Assembly: GCA_947471505.1 (NCBI GenBank)
Contig: CANIWM010000052.1
Span: 1 to 46,337, forward strand
Direction of reading: 5' to 3'
Length of the DNA stretch: 46,337 bases
DNA from: Chthoniobacteraceae bacterium
GTDB taxonomy: Bacteria; Verrucomicrobiota; Verrucomicrobiia; Chthoniobacterales; Chthoniobacteraceae
Shown here: piece by piece, positions 35,859 to 44,756 of the stretch
Layout of the letters: every line of letters begins with the position of its first letter
Position numbering within the stretch: position 1 is the stretch's first letter
The notes under the pieces: model-generated
Databases searched by the model: none
What the model saw: only the letters and a program-made list of their open reading frames with translations
What the model was told of the DNA's origin: nothing
Translations under genes and position numbers: made by a program

Positions 35859-37913
35859 CTATGCGCGGAGGATCTTTATTTTCCGATCGAGGTCGCGGCG
35901 GTTGATGAGGGCGAAGAGTTGAACGCGGTCAGGGTGAAGGCGGAAGAGCAGACGGTGGTCGATGCCGATGCGTTGGCGGTACATGCCGCCGGGGATGGCT
36001 TTGAGGGCGACGACTCCGGAAAATGCGGCGGGCTCTCCCCCGGCGAGTCGGCCCGCCATGGCGAGGGCGGCGCGGGCGATGTGTTGGGGGAAGTCGTCGA
36101 GGGATTCACGGAATTTTGGCGGAAATTCGATGATGCGGAGGGGCTGGTTGCCGCTGGGTTGCTCGGGGAGGTAGTGTCGGGCTTCATCGTCGGCGTGGTC
36201 TTCGGGGGCTGGGGCGGCGGCTTTGCTGCGGGTGGCTTCGAGGACGTCGCGAGCTTTTTCGAGTTCGCGGCGGAGGCCGGTGCGTTCTTCGGCGCGTTCG
36301 TGGAGGGTGGCTTTGAGGGTGGTGAGTTTTTGGCGAAGGTCTTTGAGTTCGGCCTCATGGGCGGGGGTGGGGGCTTGGGTTTGTTTTTCGTGGCGGTGGA
36401 CTGCGCGGCGCTGGTGTTCGATGTCTTCTTTGAGGGTGCGGACTTCGGCGGCTTTGGCGTCGAGCCGTTTGCGGGCGGTGCGGAGTTCGGCGGCGTCTTT
36501 GCCGTCGTCGCCCGTTTCTTCGGCGATGCGTTTTTCGAGGATGTCGCTGTATGGGTCGTCGGGCGGGAGATTGAGTTTGTCGTGGGCGCGGAGGATTTCG
36601 TTGAGGAGGGAGCTGCCTTCTTTTGTGGGGATGAGTGGGATGAGGCTGCGGCTGACGAGGATGCCGAGGGCTTTGTGGCGTGAGTAGAGGAGGTCGTGGC
36701 CGTGCTCGGAGAGTCTTTCTGGGTCGGTTTCTTTCAGTATGGCTGATGCGATTCTGGCAAGGAGGCGCAATTCTTCGGCAGGATCATCCCGTGCAACGAG
36801 GAGGCGGAATCCGTCGCGAAGTTTCTCTGTGGATTGGTTTCGCTCGGCCACTGCGATCATGCGGGCAGCAAGTTCTTTTTCCTCCGCACGCATGAGGAAG
36901 AAAGCGGTGAAGTACCAGCGTTTGGGACTTTCATCCGTCCATTCAGCGCGTTCAAAGTATTCGACGACTGGCTCGTAGAGCCCGAGCGAAACGGCGCGCA
37001 TAATGTAGTTGATATGGAGGACTTCGGGGATTTTGAAGGGGTCGAGCTGCGCTAGCTCGTAGCGCTGCATTTTTTCGAGGCGGTGGATGGTGAGCCCGGT
37101 CTCGGGGGCGTCGCGAAGTTCTGCGTGGGTCTTGCCGGCGACTGCGGTGGAGAGGTGGAGTCGCTCTTGGTCTTTGTCGAAGCAGCAGCGTTTGTATTTT
37201 TTCCCGCTGCCGCAGTGGCAATCGTCGTTGCGCCCGAGTTTTTCGACTGCGCGGCGCATGGTAACCCCGGCGGCCACGTGTCTTGGCGGTGCGTCAACGA
37301 CCATTTCCATGACGGGCCGCCGTGCGATGTCGAGAATCGCATCGGTGACTTTCTGTAGGGCATCCAAGACGGGACGACCTGCCTCGCCGTAGATGGGGAG
37401 TTGGAGGATCGTATTGAGGGCCGCGTCGTTCACGATCTGGGCGATACATTGGAGCACAGCCTGAACTTCACGCCGAAGGTTTTTGTTGCGAGCGAGTGCT
37501 TTGGCCTCCGGGAGAAACTCATCCGGCAGGGCCCCGCCCTTATGGTCACGGCACCAAACGGCGGTGAGCAGCAGTGCTACGCCCGTGTGCTCGTGGGGGA
37601 TGCCGCCGCGTTTTATCACCCCGATGAGTGCGCCGGGGATGTCTCCATCCATCTTCCACACGAGATTCGTAAATCGGTGGTGGTCGCCCGTCATCGAAGC
37701 TGCTTTGACCATGTGCCGCACATCCACCCGGCGAGCGGTGTCGAGTGCTGCTGTAAGCACGAACAAAAACCCGAAGATGTCGTTGTGGGCGACGGTTTCG
37801 CCTACCAGCGCGTCGAGTTCGGCATCGCTCGCTGGAAGCAGCGCGGCGACTGCGCGGACGGTACCTTTGTGGAAGGTGGAGTGGTCAATGAGTTCTCGGA
37901 GCGTAGGGTCCAT
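35859..37913 (-). CDS. SEC-C zinc motif / coiled-coil / RelE-like fusion protein
   Basis: A 684-residue protein with an unusual architecture. Residues 1-225 are helical and unrecognised. A SEC-C zinc motif follows, GRNDDCHCGSGKKYKRCC, with Cys232, 234, 243 and 244. Residues about 280-460 form a helical, TPR-like region, and about 472-562 a charged coiled coil. Residues about 591-684 read as a RelE/ParE-superfamily domain: IIEFPPKFRESLDDFPQHI, then GGMYRQRIGIDHRLLFRL, VQLFALINRRD and a basic tail. SEC-C motifs in SecA and YecA contact ribosomes, and RelE enzymes cut mRNA on ribosomes, so a ribosome-directed role is a plausible inference. No antitoxin gene is adjacent. I start at 37913; the frame extending to 38309 would overlap the divergent gene. 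Confidence 0.85.
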   Translation of the reverse strand: MDPTLRELIDHSTFHKGTVRAVAALLPASDAELDALVGETVAHNDIFGFLFVLTAALDTARRVDVRHMVKAASMTGDHHRFTNLVWKMDGDIPGALIGVIKRGGIPHEHTGVALLLTAVWCRDHKGGALPDEFLPEAKALARNKNLRREVQAVLQCIAQIVNDAALNTILQLPIYGEAGRPVLDALQKVTDAILDIARRPVMEMVVDAPPRHVAAGVTMRRAVEKLGRNDDCHCGSGKKYKRCCFDKDQERLHLSTAVAGKTHAELRDAPETGLTIHRLEKMQRYELAQLDPFKIPEVLHINYIMRAVSLGLYEPVVEYFERAEWTDESPKRWYFTAFFLMRAEEKELAARMIAVAERNQSTEKLRDGFRLLVARDDPAEELRLLARIASAILKETDPERLSEHGHDLLYSRHKALGILVSRSLIPLIPTKEGSSLLNEILRAHDKLNLPPDDPYSDILEKRIAEETGDDGKDAAELRTARKRLDAKAAEVRTLKEDIEHQRRAVHRHEKQTQAPTPAHEAELKDLRQKLTTLKATLHERAEERTGLRRELEKARDVLEATRSKAAAPAPEDHADDEARHYLPEQPSGNQPLRIIEFPPKFRESLDDFPQHIARAALAMAGRLAGGEPAAFSGVVALKAIPGGMYRQRIGIDHRLLFRLHPDRVQLFALINRRDLDRKIKILRA

Positions 37914-38097
37914 ATCCGAGGTAAGAAGCGAACGCGGAAGTGAATTGCAATCTGGAACGATGGAGATGTTTCGCCGTGGGATAAACTGGCCATTGACGAA
38001 CTGCAAAACGCGAACTATTTCCCGCCCGTTGCGTCGGTTTTCATCGGCGCGGCGCTTCTCAAAACAAACAAAACAAAACATCGAAAGGACCCATCGT
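37914..38097. promoter_or_regulatory. Divergent promoter region, SEC-C fusion and 312-residue gene
   Basis: This 184-bp gap separates two divergent genes and is more A/T-rich than its surroundings. A weak forward promoter candidate is TTGACG at 37993-37998, with an A/T-rich CTATTT about 16 bp later. The last 40 bp are purine-rich (aaaacaaacaaaacaaaac), and GAAAGGA shortly before the 38098 ATG can serve as a ribosome-binding site. Confidence 0.35.
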
Positions 38098-39036
38098 ATG
38101 AACATCGAACCTACCACCAGCATCCAAGACGTAAAAGACCGTGCTCTCGAAACCCGAGCGGTGCAGACAGACCTCGCAGATATGTGGGTCTGGGACAGTG
38201 CCACCCTCGCCAATTGGGATGAGTGGATACGGCAGTTTGACGCGACTTCGCTCCTGCCCACGCCGAGCCTCGGAAAGCAGATCGCGCTCGCCACCGTCGC
38301 GGCAAACAACGCGCGGCAGGCTTATGATGGTGCGCTTTCCAATATCAAACTCACGGTGAGGGTGGCCGTCTCGGGCCTCCGCGCCAAGGCCACCCTCAAT
38401 GAGACGCTGAACGATCTCGTGGAGGAGCTGAGCGCACAGGGCAACACACGCCCGACGATTTTGGAGGAGGCAAATAATCTCATCGTGGCGTGGGAGGACT
38501 ACAACGCGGCGTGGTCGCCGGGCTCGCCCTACACGCTCACAGCACTGGTGGCGGCGGTGGCGGCGCTGCCCGCGCTGGATAAGGCTTACCGCCAGACACG
38601 CTCCACGTTACGCAAGAGGGAGAAGGAACTCACGCGCCACGTCGCGGTGGTGGAGGATCGTTGCATGGCGTGGTACGAAGCAGCGACGGGGCGCTTCCCC
38701 GCTGGCACGGTGGAGGGCAACCTCATCCGCGCCCGTGTGCCCACGAGCTACTCGCCGTCCGGTGCCGTGGCTCCGGCGACCCCGATGGGCCTCGTGCTGC
38801 AAGCGCTGGGTAGTGCTCGCGCCTTTGCCGATGTGGCAGATGCCACCGGTGCGACGGGCTATCGCTGGTATGTGAAGGCTCCGGGAGCGGCGGACTTTGT
38901 CTTCAAAGTAGAGACGCCGACGAGCGAGGCACTGTTGCTCGGGCTGAATCTCGGCACGAACGAGGTGCGGGCAACTGCAGTGAGCAGCGGCGGCGAGAGT
39001 CTGCCCTGCTCGCCCGCGACGCTGGTGGTGACGTAG
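38098..39036 (+). CDS. Unknown protein with fibronectin III-like C-terminus
   Basis: A 312-residue protein. The first 220 residues are helical with an alanine-rich, possibly coiled-coil character (ARQAYDGALSNIKLTVRVAVSGL and LDKAYRQTRSTLRKREKEL). From about 225 the sequence changes to a beta-sandwich that resembles fibronectin type III: TGYRWYVKAPGAADFVFKV, then GTNEVRATAVSSGGESLPCSPATLVV. There is no signal peptide. I start at the ATG at 38098, which follows a ribosome-binding site; the frame is open much further upstream but that part is antisense to the SEC-C gene. Function is unknown. Confidence 0.8.
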   Translation: MNIEPTTSIQDVKDRALETRAVQTDLADMWVWDSATLANWDEWIRQFDATSLLPTPSLGKQIALATVAANNARQAYDGALSNIKLTVRVAVSGLRAKATLNETLNDLVEELSAQGNTRPTILEEANNLIVAWEDYNAAWSPGSPYTLTALVAAVAALPALDKAYRQTRSTLRKREKELTRHVAVVEDRCMAWYEAATGRFPAGTVEGNLIRARVPTSYSPSGAVAPATPMGLVLQALGSARAFADVADATGATGYRWYVKAPGAADFVFKVETPTSEALLLGLNLGTNEVRATAVSSGGESLPCSPATLVVT

Positions 39037-39086
39037 GCGCGTCGTTGTCCCAGGGACGCCCCGCGAGTGTGCCGCTCGCGGGGCGT

Positions 39087-39323
39087 TCACTGAATGTGAA
39101 GCCACACAGTCGCGCTGGCACCGTTGTCGGCCTGCTTCCGCTTTTCTTCTTCATCCTTCGCCTTCGCGATCTCGCGGCGGTGGGCGATGGCCGCTTGCTC
39201 GGCTTTCATCTCAGCGATTTGCCAGTCTTCGAGGCGGCACTCATCCGGCAACTCGCCACCGCAAAATCCGCACGTCCGGTGCTGACGACTGTAGAGGAGG
39301 CGCTGGCAGTGCGGGCAGTTCAT
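39087..39323 (-). CDS. Small zinc-ribbon protein
   Basis: A 78-residue protein. CPHC (3-6) and CGFC (18-21) make an N-terminal zinc ribbon, and a basic, highly charged helix follows (AIAHRREIAKAKDEEEKRKQ). It starts one base after the stop of the PemK/MazF-like gene, in the same operon as the toxin and antitoxin. It might be a third component of the cassette or a passenger. Function is unknown. Confidence 0.7.
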   Translation of the reverse strand: MNCPHCQRLLYSRQHRTCGFCGGELPDECRLEDWQIAEMKAEQAAIAHRREIAKAKDEEEKRKQADNGASATVWLHIQ

Positions 39324-39324
39324 T

Positions 39325-39651
39325 TCAGGCCAACTTCCAGCCCATGCTTGCGTTGATTTTGTCCACGATCTGTCGGCGACGAATTTGAGTTACGCTACCA
39401 CGCTTCTTGTTGAGCTTGGACTTTTCGACGAGCCATAGGGCGTCGCAGCGGCAGAGGGTTTCCCAGTCGAGGCCGTCTGCGCCATTGAGTCGAACTTCAG
39501 TTTCTTTGGGCGGTCGATTTGCTCGCTGAGTCGTGCAGAAGAGGACGTTCACCCACTCGGCCTTCGCGACGCGGTCGGGGTGCGAGACGATGACGGCGGG
39601 ATGCGGGCCAGCTTCACCGAAGTCGTAGGTGTAGATGTCCCACGGCTTCAT
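39325..39651 (-). CDS. PemK/MazF-like toxin
   Basis: A 108-residue protein of the MazF/PemK family, which are ribonucleases that cut mRNA at short sequences. The opening MKPWDIYTYDF, then PHPAVIVSHPD, corresponds to the RPAVVVS strand of the fold. The middle has VLFCTTQR and ETEVRLNGADGLDWETLCRCD, and the end RRRQIVDKI is the usual C-terminal helix. The family's serine/threonine near the substrate pocket may be in the FCTTQ segment. Its ATG overlaps the stop of the antitoxin gene by four bases, the classic antitoxin-first layout. Confidence 0.88.
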   Translation of the reverse strand: MKPWDIYTYDFGEAGPHPAVIVSHPDRVAKAEWVNVLFCTTQRANRPPKETEVRLNGADGLDWETLCRCDALWLVEKSKLNKKRGSVTQIRRRQIVDKINASMGWKLA

Positions 39652-39878
39652 ACTTCGGCGGGTGTCGGCACGCGAAGGCGGCGGGCCAGCTTGGTTTCTT
39701 CGGAGTTGTCGGCCTTGGAGTAGAGGTGTTTGAGGCTTCCCGGCGGGAAGTTTTCGCCCTCAGTTTCTTGCAGTTTCCTTAGTGCAGCGCGGACCACTTC
39801 GCTCGCGCTGTTGTAGCGACCCGATTCGACGAGATTGTGAATGAAACCTTCCCAGTGATTTGTCAGCGCGACGTTCAT
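39648..39878 (-). CDS. ParD-like ribbon-helix-helix antitoxin
   Basis: A 76-residue protein. The N-terminal half MNVALTNHWEGFIHNLVESGRYNSASEVVR is a ParD-type ribbon-helix-helix DNA-binding domain: a short beta strand, then ESGRYNSASEVVRAALR for the second helix. The flexible C-terminus (LYSKADNSEETKLARRLRVP) would wrap the toxin. Such antitoxins repress their own operon. ParD is usually paired with a ParE-type toxin; here the partner is PemK/MazF-like, so this is a hybrid pair. It overlaps the toxin gene by four bases. Confidence 0.88.
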   Translation of the reverse strand: MNVALTNHWEGFIHNLVESGRYNSASEVVRAALRKLQETEGENFPPGSLKHLYSKADNSEETKLARRLRVPTPAEV

Positions 39879-39892
39879 AATAGCCGACTATT
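39879..39892. promoter_or_regulatory. Palindrome abutting the antitoxin start codon
   Basis: AATAG-ccga-CTATT lies immediately next to the antitoxin ATG (39876-39878). It is the expected size and place for a ribbon-helix-helix antitoxin to bind and autoregulate. There is no room for a ribosome-binding site between the palindrome and the start codon, so the mRNA may be leaderless or start within this site. Confidence 0.45.
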
Positions 39893-39943
39893 GCCAGCAG
39901 TTTTTCTGGCGTCAAACGGCTTTGCAGCGTGGCTCTGGACTTT

Positions 39944-40699
39944 CTACACCGCGTCTTTCGCGCTCGCAGTCGTGTATTCCCGGTTGAGTTTAGCGATTAC
40001 GGTGGCGGGGATGTTGGCCGGGCAGACGGCTTCGCATTCGTAGTAGTTGGAGCAGTTGCCGAAGCCTTCTTTGTCCATTTGCGCGACCATCGAGAGGGCG
40101 CGTTTGTTGCGCTCTGGTTGGCCTTGCGGCAACAACGAGAGGTGGGTGACTTTGGCCCCGACGAAGAGCATGGCGCTGCCGTTCGGGCAGGCTCCTACGC
40201 AGGCTCCGCAGCCGATGCAGGCGGCTGCTTCCATCGCGAGGTCGGCGTCTATTTTGGAAATAGGGAGGGCGTTCCCATCGACGGCGCTGCCAGCGCGGGC
40301 GGTGATGAAGCCACCTGCTTGCTGGATACGGTCGAAGGCGGAGCGATCCACGCAGAGGTCGCGGATGACGGGGAATGCGCGGGCGCGGAACGGCTCGATG
40401 TGGATTGTTTCGCCGTCCTTGAACTTGCGCATGTAGAGCTGGCAAGTCGTGGTCTGCGAAATGGCGGGATCGCCGTGCGGGATGCCGTTGATGGTGAGCG
40501 AGCACGTGCCGCAGATGCCTTCGCGGCAGTCGTGGTCGAAGGCGATGGGCTCTTCGCCCTTCTTGGTGAGCTGGTCGTTGACGATGTCGAGCATCTCCAA
40601 AAACGAGGCTTCGGCGGGGATGTTGTTTGCGGCGATGTCGGCGAGTGCGCCGGTGCTTTTGCTGTCTTTTTGACGCCAGACTTTGAGTTTAAGGTTCAT
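39944..40699 (-). CDS. sdhB: Succinate dehydrogenase/fumarate reductase iron-sulfur subunit
   Basis: A 251-residue subunit that moves electrons from the FAD subunit to the quinone site. The N-terminal ferredoxin domain has Cys58, 63, 66 and 86 ([12 protein letters not shown] and TTTCQLY) for the 2Fe-2S cluster. The C-terminal domain has [11 protein letters not shown] (161-171) and further cysteines 216, 222 and 226 for the 4Fe-4S and 3Fe-4S clusters. It resembles the B-type subunits found with single-subunit cytochrome b556 relatives. Other sdh genes are not in the window; the next gene on this strand upstream is aroA, one base away. Confidence 0.95.
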   Translation of the reverse strand: MNLKLKVWRQKDSKSTGALADIAANNIPAEASFLEMLDIVNDQLTKKGEEPIAFDHDCREGICGTCSLTINGIPHGDPAISQTTTCQLYMRKFKDGETIHIEPFRARAFPVIRDLCVDRSAFDRIQQAGGFITARAGSAVDGNALPISKIDADLAMEAAACIGCGACVGACPNGSAMLFVGAKVTHLSLLPQGQPERNKRALSMVAQMDKEGFGNCSNYYECEAVCPANIPATVIAKLNREYTTASAKDAV

Positions 40700-40700
40700 G

Positions 40701-42002
40701 TTAGTCGTTGGATTTTGATGGCTTCACGAAACGGAGAAGTTGCTCGTAAAAACCGGGATAGCTGGTGTTCACGCATTCGGTGTCGCGGACGACCGTGTGT
40801 CCGTCGCTGAACATGCCGAGGACGGCGCAGGACATGGCGATGCGGTGGTCGCCGAAGCTCTCGACTTCTGCGCCGTGGTATTTACCGCCACCTTCGATTT
40901 CCATCCCGTCTTCGGTTTCCAAAACATCGACGCCGAATGCGCGGAGGTTCTTGGCGATGGCGGCGATGCGGTCGGTTTCCTTTACGCGGAGTTCTTTGGC
41001 GTCCTTGATGATGGTCCGGCCCTTTGCAAGCGCGGCGGCGACGGCGAGGATGGGGAGTTCGTCGATGACATTAGGGATCTCTTTGCCGCCGATGGTCGTG
41101 GCCTTTAGCTCCACGCCGTAGATTTCTACGGAACCGCGCGGCTCGCCATCGGTGCTTTCGATGATCTCGTTCACTTGCGCGCCCATGCGGATGAGGACGG
41201 CGAGGATGCCGGTGCGGGTGGGGTTGAGCCCGACGTTTTTGATGAGCAAATGCGAGCCCGGCATCGCTGCGGCGGCGACGAGCCAGAATGCCGCGCTGGA
41301 AATATCACCGGGCACTTCAAAGTCGCGCGACTCCAAGTGCTGTCCGCCGAGCAGCGTGACGGTGAGGCCGATCTTGCGCGGGCGGACGACGTGCCACGCC
41401 AGCATCCGCTCGGTGTGGTCGCGGCTTTGCTCGGGCTCGGTGACGCTGGTGCTCCCTTTGCCAAAGAGCCCGGCGAGCAGGATGGCGCTCTTCACTTGCG
41501 CGCTGGCGACGGGCGAGGTGTAGGCGATGCCTTGCAGACTCCCGCCTTCGATGACGAGCGGCGGGCGTCCGTTTTCGCCCTCGGCGGTGATGCGTGCGCC
41601 CATCTGCGTGAGCGGGTCGATCACGCGCTTCATCGGGCGTTTCGAGAGTGATGCGTCGCCGATGAGTCGGCTGCGGAAGGGCTGGGATGCAAGGATGCCG
41701 CACATGAGCCGCATGGTCGTGCCGGAGTTCCCGCAGTCGATGGCCTCAGCGGGCGGGGTGAGATTTCCGCGCTTGCCGTGGACGATGAGAGTGGTGTCGT
41801 CGAGCCGCTCGATCTCCACGCCGAGCTGCTGGAACGCCTTCATCGTGGAAAGGCAATCTTCACTCGGCAGGAAGCCGGTGATTTGCGCCGAACCATTTGC
41901 CAGAGCGGCGAGCATGATGGAGCGGTGCGAAATGCTCTTGTCTCCCGGCACGGTGATCTCAGCATGGATGGCAGGTGCGCGGCGAATCTTCCAGTCGGTC
42001 AT
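40701..42002 (-). CDS. aroA: 3-phosphoshikimate 1-carboxyvinyltransferase (EPSP synthase)
   Basis: A 433-residue enzyme of the shikimate pathway that joins PEP and shikimate-3-phosphate. The opening [20 protein letters not shown] is the shikimate-binding signature, followed by [16 protein letters not shown] and the conserved late motif [15 protein letters not shown]. The final third has [16 protein letters not shown] start at the ATG at 42002, just before the family opening; further upstream codons are not supported. The stop is one base from the sdhB start, so the genes probably share a transcript, a functional pairing that is probably chance. Confidence 0.97.
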   Translation of the reverse strand: MTDWKIRRAPAIHAEITVPGDKSISHRSIMLAALANGSAQITGFLPSEDCLSTMKAFQQLGVEIERLDDTTLIVHGKRGNLTPPAEAIDCGNSGTTMRLMCGILASQPFRSRLIGDASLSKRPMKRVIDPLTQMGARITAEGENGRPPLVIEGGSLQGIAYTSPVASAQVKSAILLAGLFGKGSTSVTEPEQSRDHTERMLAWHVVRPRKIGLTVTLLGGQHLESRDFEVPGDISSAAFWLVAAAAMPGSHLLIKNVGLNPTRTGILAVLIRMGAQVNEIIESTDGEPRGSVEIYGVELKATTIGGKEIPNVIDELPILAVAAALAKGRTIIKDAKELRVKETDRIAAIAKNLRAFGVDVLETEDGMEIEGGGKYHGAEVESFGDHRIAMSCAVLGMFSDGHTVVRDTECVNTSYPGFYEQLLRFVKPSKSND

Positions 42003-42287
42003 TATCGGAAATATAAAGTAATCACGGGCCTGCATCGCTGCGGCGAGAAAATGGTGCAATTTCCTCCTGTCCTCCGGCGCGCTCAGCCCACGCAAAGGTT
42101 TGGCGGAAATCTCCGCGCTTGGCAATCACGGCGTGGAAAACGGCGAGATTTCTTCGCCCGTAGCGCTATTGGGGATAGGGTAGCCCGTGGATTTTCGATA
42201 GAAAGTGGTGTGACTTCGGCGCTTCCCTTTCTCCACGGTCACTCGCTACAAAGGCCGCTCAACTTTAACCACCACCACTACTCAATC

Positions 42288-43175
42288 ATGCCAAATCCTT
42301 GGACCGGAAAGGGAAACCCCTACACACGCAAAGAAGTTCGCGACCGCCTCATGGCGACCGTCAAAACGGGCAACGCCATCATCGCAGGCGGTGCGGGCAC
42401 CGGCATCTCGGCCAAATTCATCGAGCGCGGCGGAGCGGATTTGATCATCATCTATAATAGCGGGCGCTTCCGCATGATGGGCCACGGCTCGACGTGCGGC
42501 ATGATGGCCTACGGCGACGCCAACGCCATCGCGATGGAGATCGGCGAATACGAAGTGCTACCCGTCGTCGAGGAATGCCCGGTGATTTGCGGCGTCCACG
42601 CTACGGACCCACGCCGTCGCATGTGGCATTGGCTCGGGCGGGTGAAAGAGATGGGCTTCAGCGGGGTGAACAATTTCCCCACGCACACCATCATCGACGG
42701 TCACTTTCGCGGAGTGCTGGAAGAGACGGGGATGAGCGTGAAAAAAGAATACGAAATGGTCGCGCTGGCACGACGGATGGACCTTTTCAGCGTCGTATAT
42801 GTCGGCTCGCCGGAGGAGGCCATCGAGATGGCGAAAGCAGGCGCAGACGCGATCATCGCGCACGTCGGCACGACGGTCGGCGGAAGCATCGGCGTCAAAA
42901 GCGCGGTGAAGAGCTGGGATTTCACCATCCAGCGCACGCAGGAAATCATCGACGCCGCCAACACGGTGCGGAAGGACATCTTCTTCCTCTGCCACGGCGG
43001 CCCAATCAACACGCCATCCGACGCCGAGCGCGTGATGAAAGCGACGGACGCCGTCGGCTTTGTCGGCGCGACTTCGCTGGAGCGCATGGGCATCGAAGAA
43101 TCGCTCACGAACCTCACCCGCGAGTTCAAGAAACTGAAAGCGCCTGCCGCAAAGAAGTTCGGGAAGAAGAAGTAA
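42288..43175 (+). CDS. PEP-hydrolase-family TIM-barrel protein
   Basis: A 295-residue protein of the phosphoenolpyruvate hydrolase-like family (TIM barrel related to PEP mutase/isocitrate lyase folds). It starts MPNPWTGKGNPYTRKEV after a 285-bp gap from aroA. IIAGGAGTGISAKFIERGGADLIIIYNSGRFRM, CPVICGVHATDPRR and AKAGADAIIAHVGTTVGGSIGVKSA are recognisable family stretches. Known family members are poorly characterised, so a precise reaction should not be assumed. The C-terminus is basic (KKLKAPAAKKFGKKK). It is divergent from aroA. Confidence 0.85.
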   Translation: MPNPWTGKGNPYTRKEVRDRLMATVKTGNAIIAGGAGTGISAKFIERGGADLIIIYNSGRFRMMGHGSTCGMMAYGDANAIAMEIGEYEVLPVVEECPVICGVHATDPRRRMWHWLGRVKEMGFSGVNNFPTHTIIDGHFRGVLEETGMSVKKEYEMVALARRMDLFSVVYVGSPEEAIEMAKAGADAIIAHVGTTVGGSIGVKSAVKSWDFTIQRTQEIIDAANTVRKDIFFLCHGGPINTPSDAERVMKATDAVGFVGATSLERMGIEESLTNLTREFKKLKAPAAKKFGKKK

Positions 43176-43204
43176 GCTGCGGACGGGAACTAGATTCCCA
43201 AACG

Positions 43205-44756
43205 CTAAGGCGGCGGGTCGAGAGTCACCGGTCCGGTCTTGTCCGGCAGTGCGAATACTCCGCGCCCGATGCGCTGGCTTTGCAGCAGTGCGCCGTTGAA
43301 TTTGACGGGCTTGCCGTTGGTACCGGGGAAGCTGCCGGAGAGAAGGCCGGTTTTCGGGGCGAGCGTGAGCTTGGTGCCGGGTGCGCCGGTGAGGGTGAAG
43401 AGGTTTGCAGAGCTGAGTGTCGTGGTCCCGGTGAGCACTGGGTTGAGCACGCCGTTGCCGATGGCGAGATTCCAGTTGGTGATGTCGAGTGCGGCGGTGT
43501 TTTTGGCGGGCGGCGTCCAGCGCGAGCCGAGCGCGGCGGTGCTGCCGGTGAAGCCGGACTTGTATAGCCCTTTGCTCGTTGCGGGTTTCTGCCAAAGCAG
43601 TGTTCCGTCGGCCGTCGTTGCATCGTGAAAGACGAGCGTGCCTGCGAGCAGTCCTTGTTTGGCATACGGCTGAACATATACCGGGCAGGTGGCGTCGGCA
43701 AAAAGCGGGGCTGAGAATGCGAACGCGGTGCCATCGCCCAACACTCCAGCGATGCTGACTGCTCCGCTGCTACTCACAGTTCCCAGCGCGTAGCCATTTC
43801 CGAAAGGCCGCGTGGCCGGATCGCTGAATCCGGGATCGCGGGGGAGGATGAAGGTGTATTTTCCTGCGAGGTTTGTCGGGCTCTTGGTCTGGAATGGCGA
43901 TTTCCCCGCGGAGAGATCGTAGCTGATTCCATCCAGCGTGATCTCCCCACTCAACTGCGCGACGAGGTCGGGATCGAATGCGAGCGTGACGAGCGCCGAC
44001 GCCTTTCCTCGCCGAGAAATCGAGCCGCTGAATGTCCCACTCGCATCGAAAACACCTGTAATCATCAGCGATTCAGAGCCAATGCGGAGTTTGAGGGTAA
44101 GGCGTTTGCTCTTCGTGATTCCGGCGACCACCTGTCCGGCGACTCCTTCGGTGCCAATAATGAGCCCGGTATAAGTCGGCACTGCGACGGCGCTCGGTGC
44201 GCTTGGTAAGTTGTAGGTGATTGCGAGCCGGGTGGTTTTCCCGGCTTCGACGGTGACGCTGCGCGCACTCGGCGTTTGAAATCCCTCGATGCTCTTGAAG
44301 GTCACGGTGTAGTCGCCTGCGGAGAGATACGGTTTGGATTGCCCGCTGGCGAAAAACGCCCCGCTGCCGATGCGCCAGCCTGCGCCCGCGTCGCGCGCGG
44401 ACTGCGGCTCGATGGTGACGGTGAGCGTGCCCGAGGGCGTCGAGCCGAGGGAGTTGTTCGTCTGCGTCGAACCGCCGTTGGTGCTGTTCTGGCCGGTGGT
44501 GCTGCTTTCTTCGGCGGAGTCAAAAAGCGTGATCACATCGCTATCAATGGCCCGCACGCGCGTCTGTGTGGTGCCACCGAGATAGATGGCAGCGGGGAAG
44601 TAGCGCCCGTCGTCGTATTGCACGCACACCGGGCCGCCGGAGTTGCCGCCGCGCGAGGTGATGTCGTCGGTCAAATAGACGCGCGCATTCGCATGGCCGA
44701 ACGTCGCATTCATCGGCGGCGTCGCGTGGATGCGCCCTTGATTCGCCGCCGCGATG
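43205..44756 (-). pseudogene. Trypsin-like serine protease remnant, 5' half lost
   Basis: The 3' part of a secreted protease gene. From IAAANQGRIHATPPMNATFG the sequence follows the end of a trypsin-like domain, with the catalytic serine in SRGGNSGGPV; the histidine and aspartate part is missing. Downstream are an Asn/Ser/Thr linker, a GTLTVTIEPQSARDAGAGW module of a type seen in secreted PVC proteins, and a beta repeat region (YTGLIIGTEGVAGQVVAGI and GTFSGSISRRGKASALVTL). The reading frame stays open to 44962, but past about 44756 it is antisense to other coding sequence. An ATG at 44713 could still start translation of the tail. Most likely a decaying gene. Confidence 0.75.

Noticed and set aside
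37914-38309. N-terminal extension of the SEC-C fusion gene
   Set aside because: The frame is open upstream of 37913 but overlaps the divergent gene's start and adds a sequence without any family signal.
41778-42287. Upstream extension of the PEP-hydrolase-like gene
   Set aside because: The extra 170 codons run antisense through aroA; the family start MPNPWTGKGN lies at 42288.
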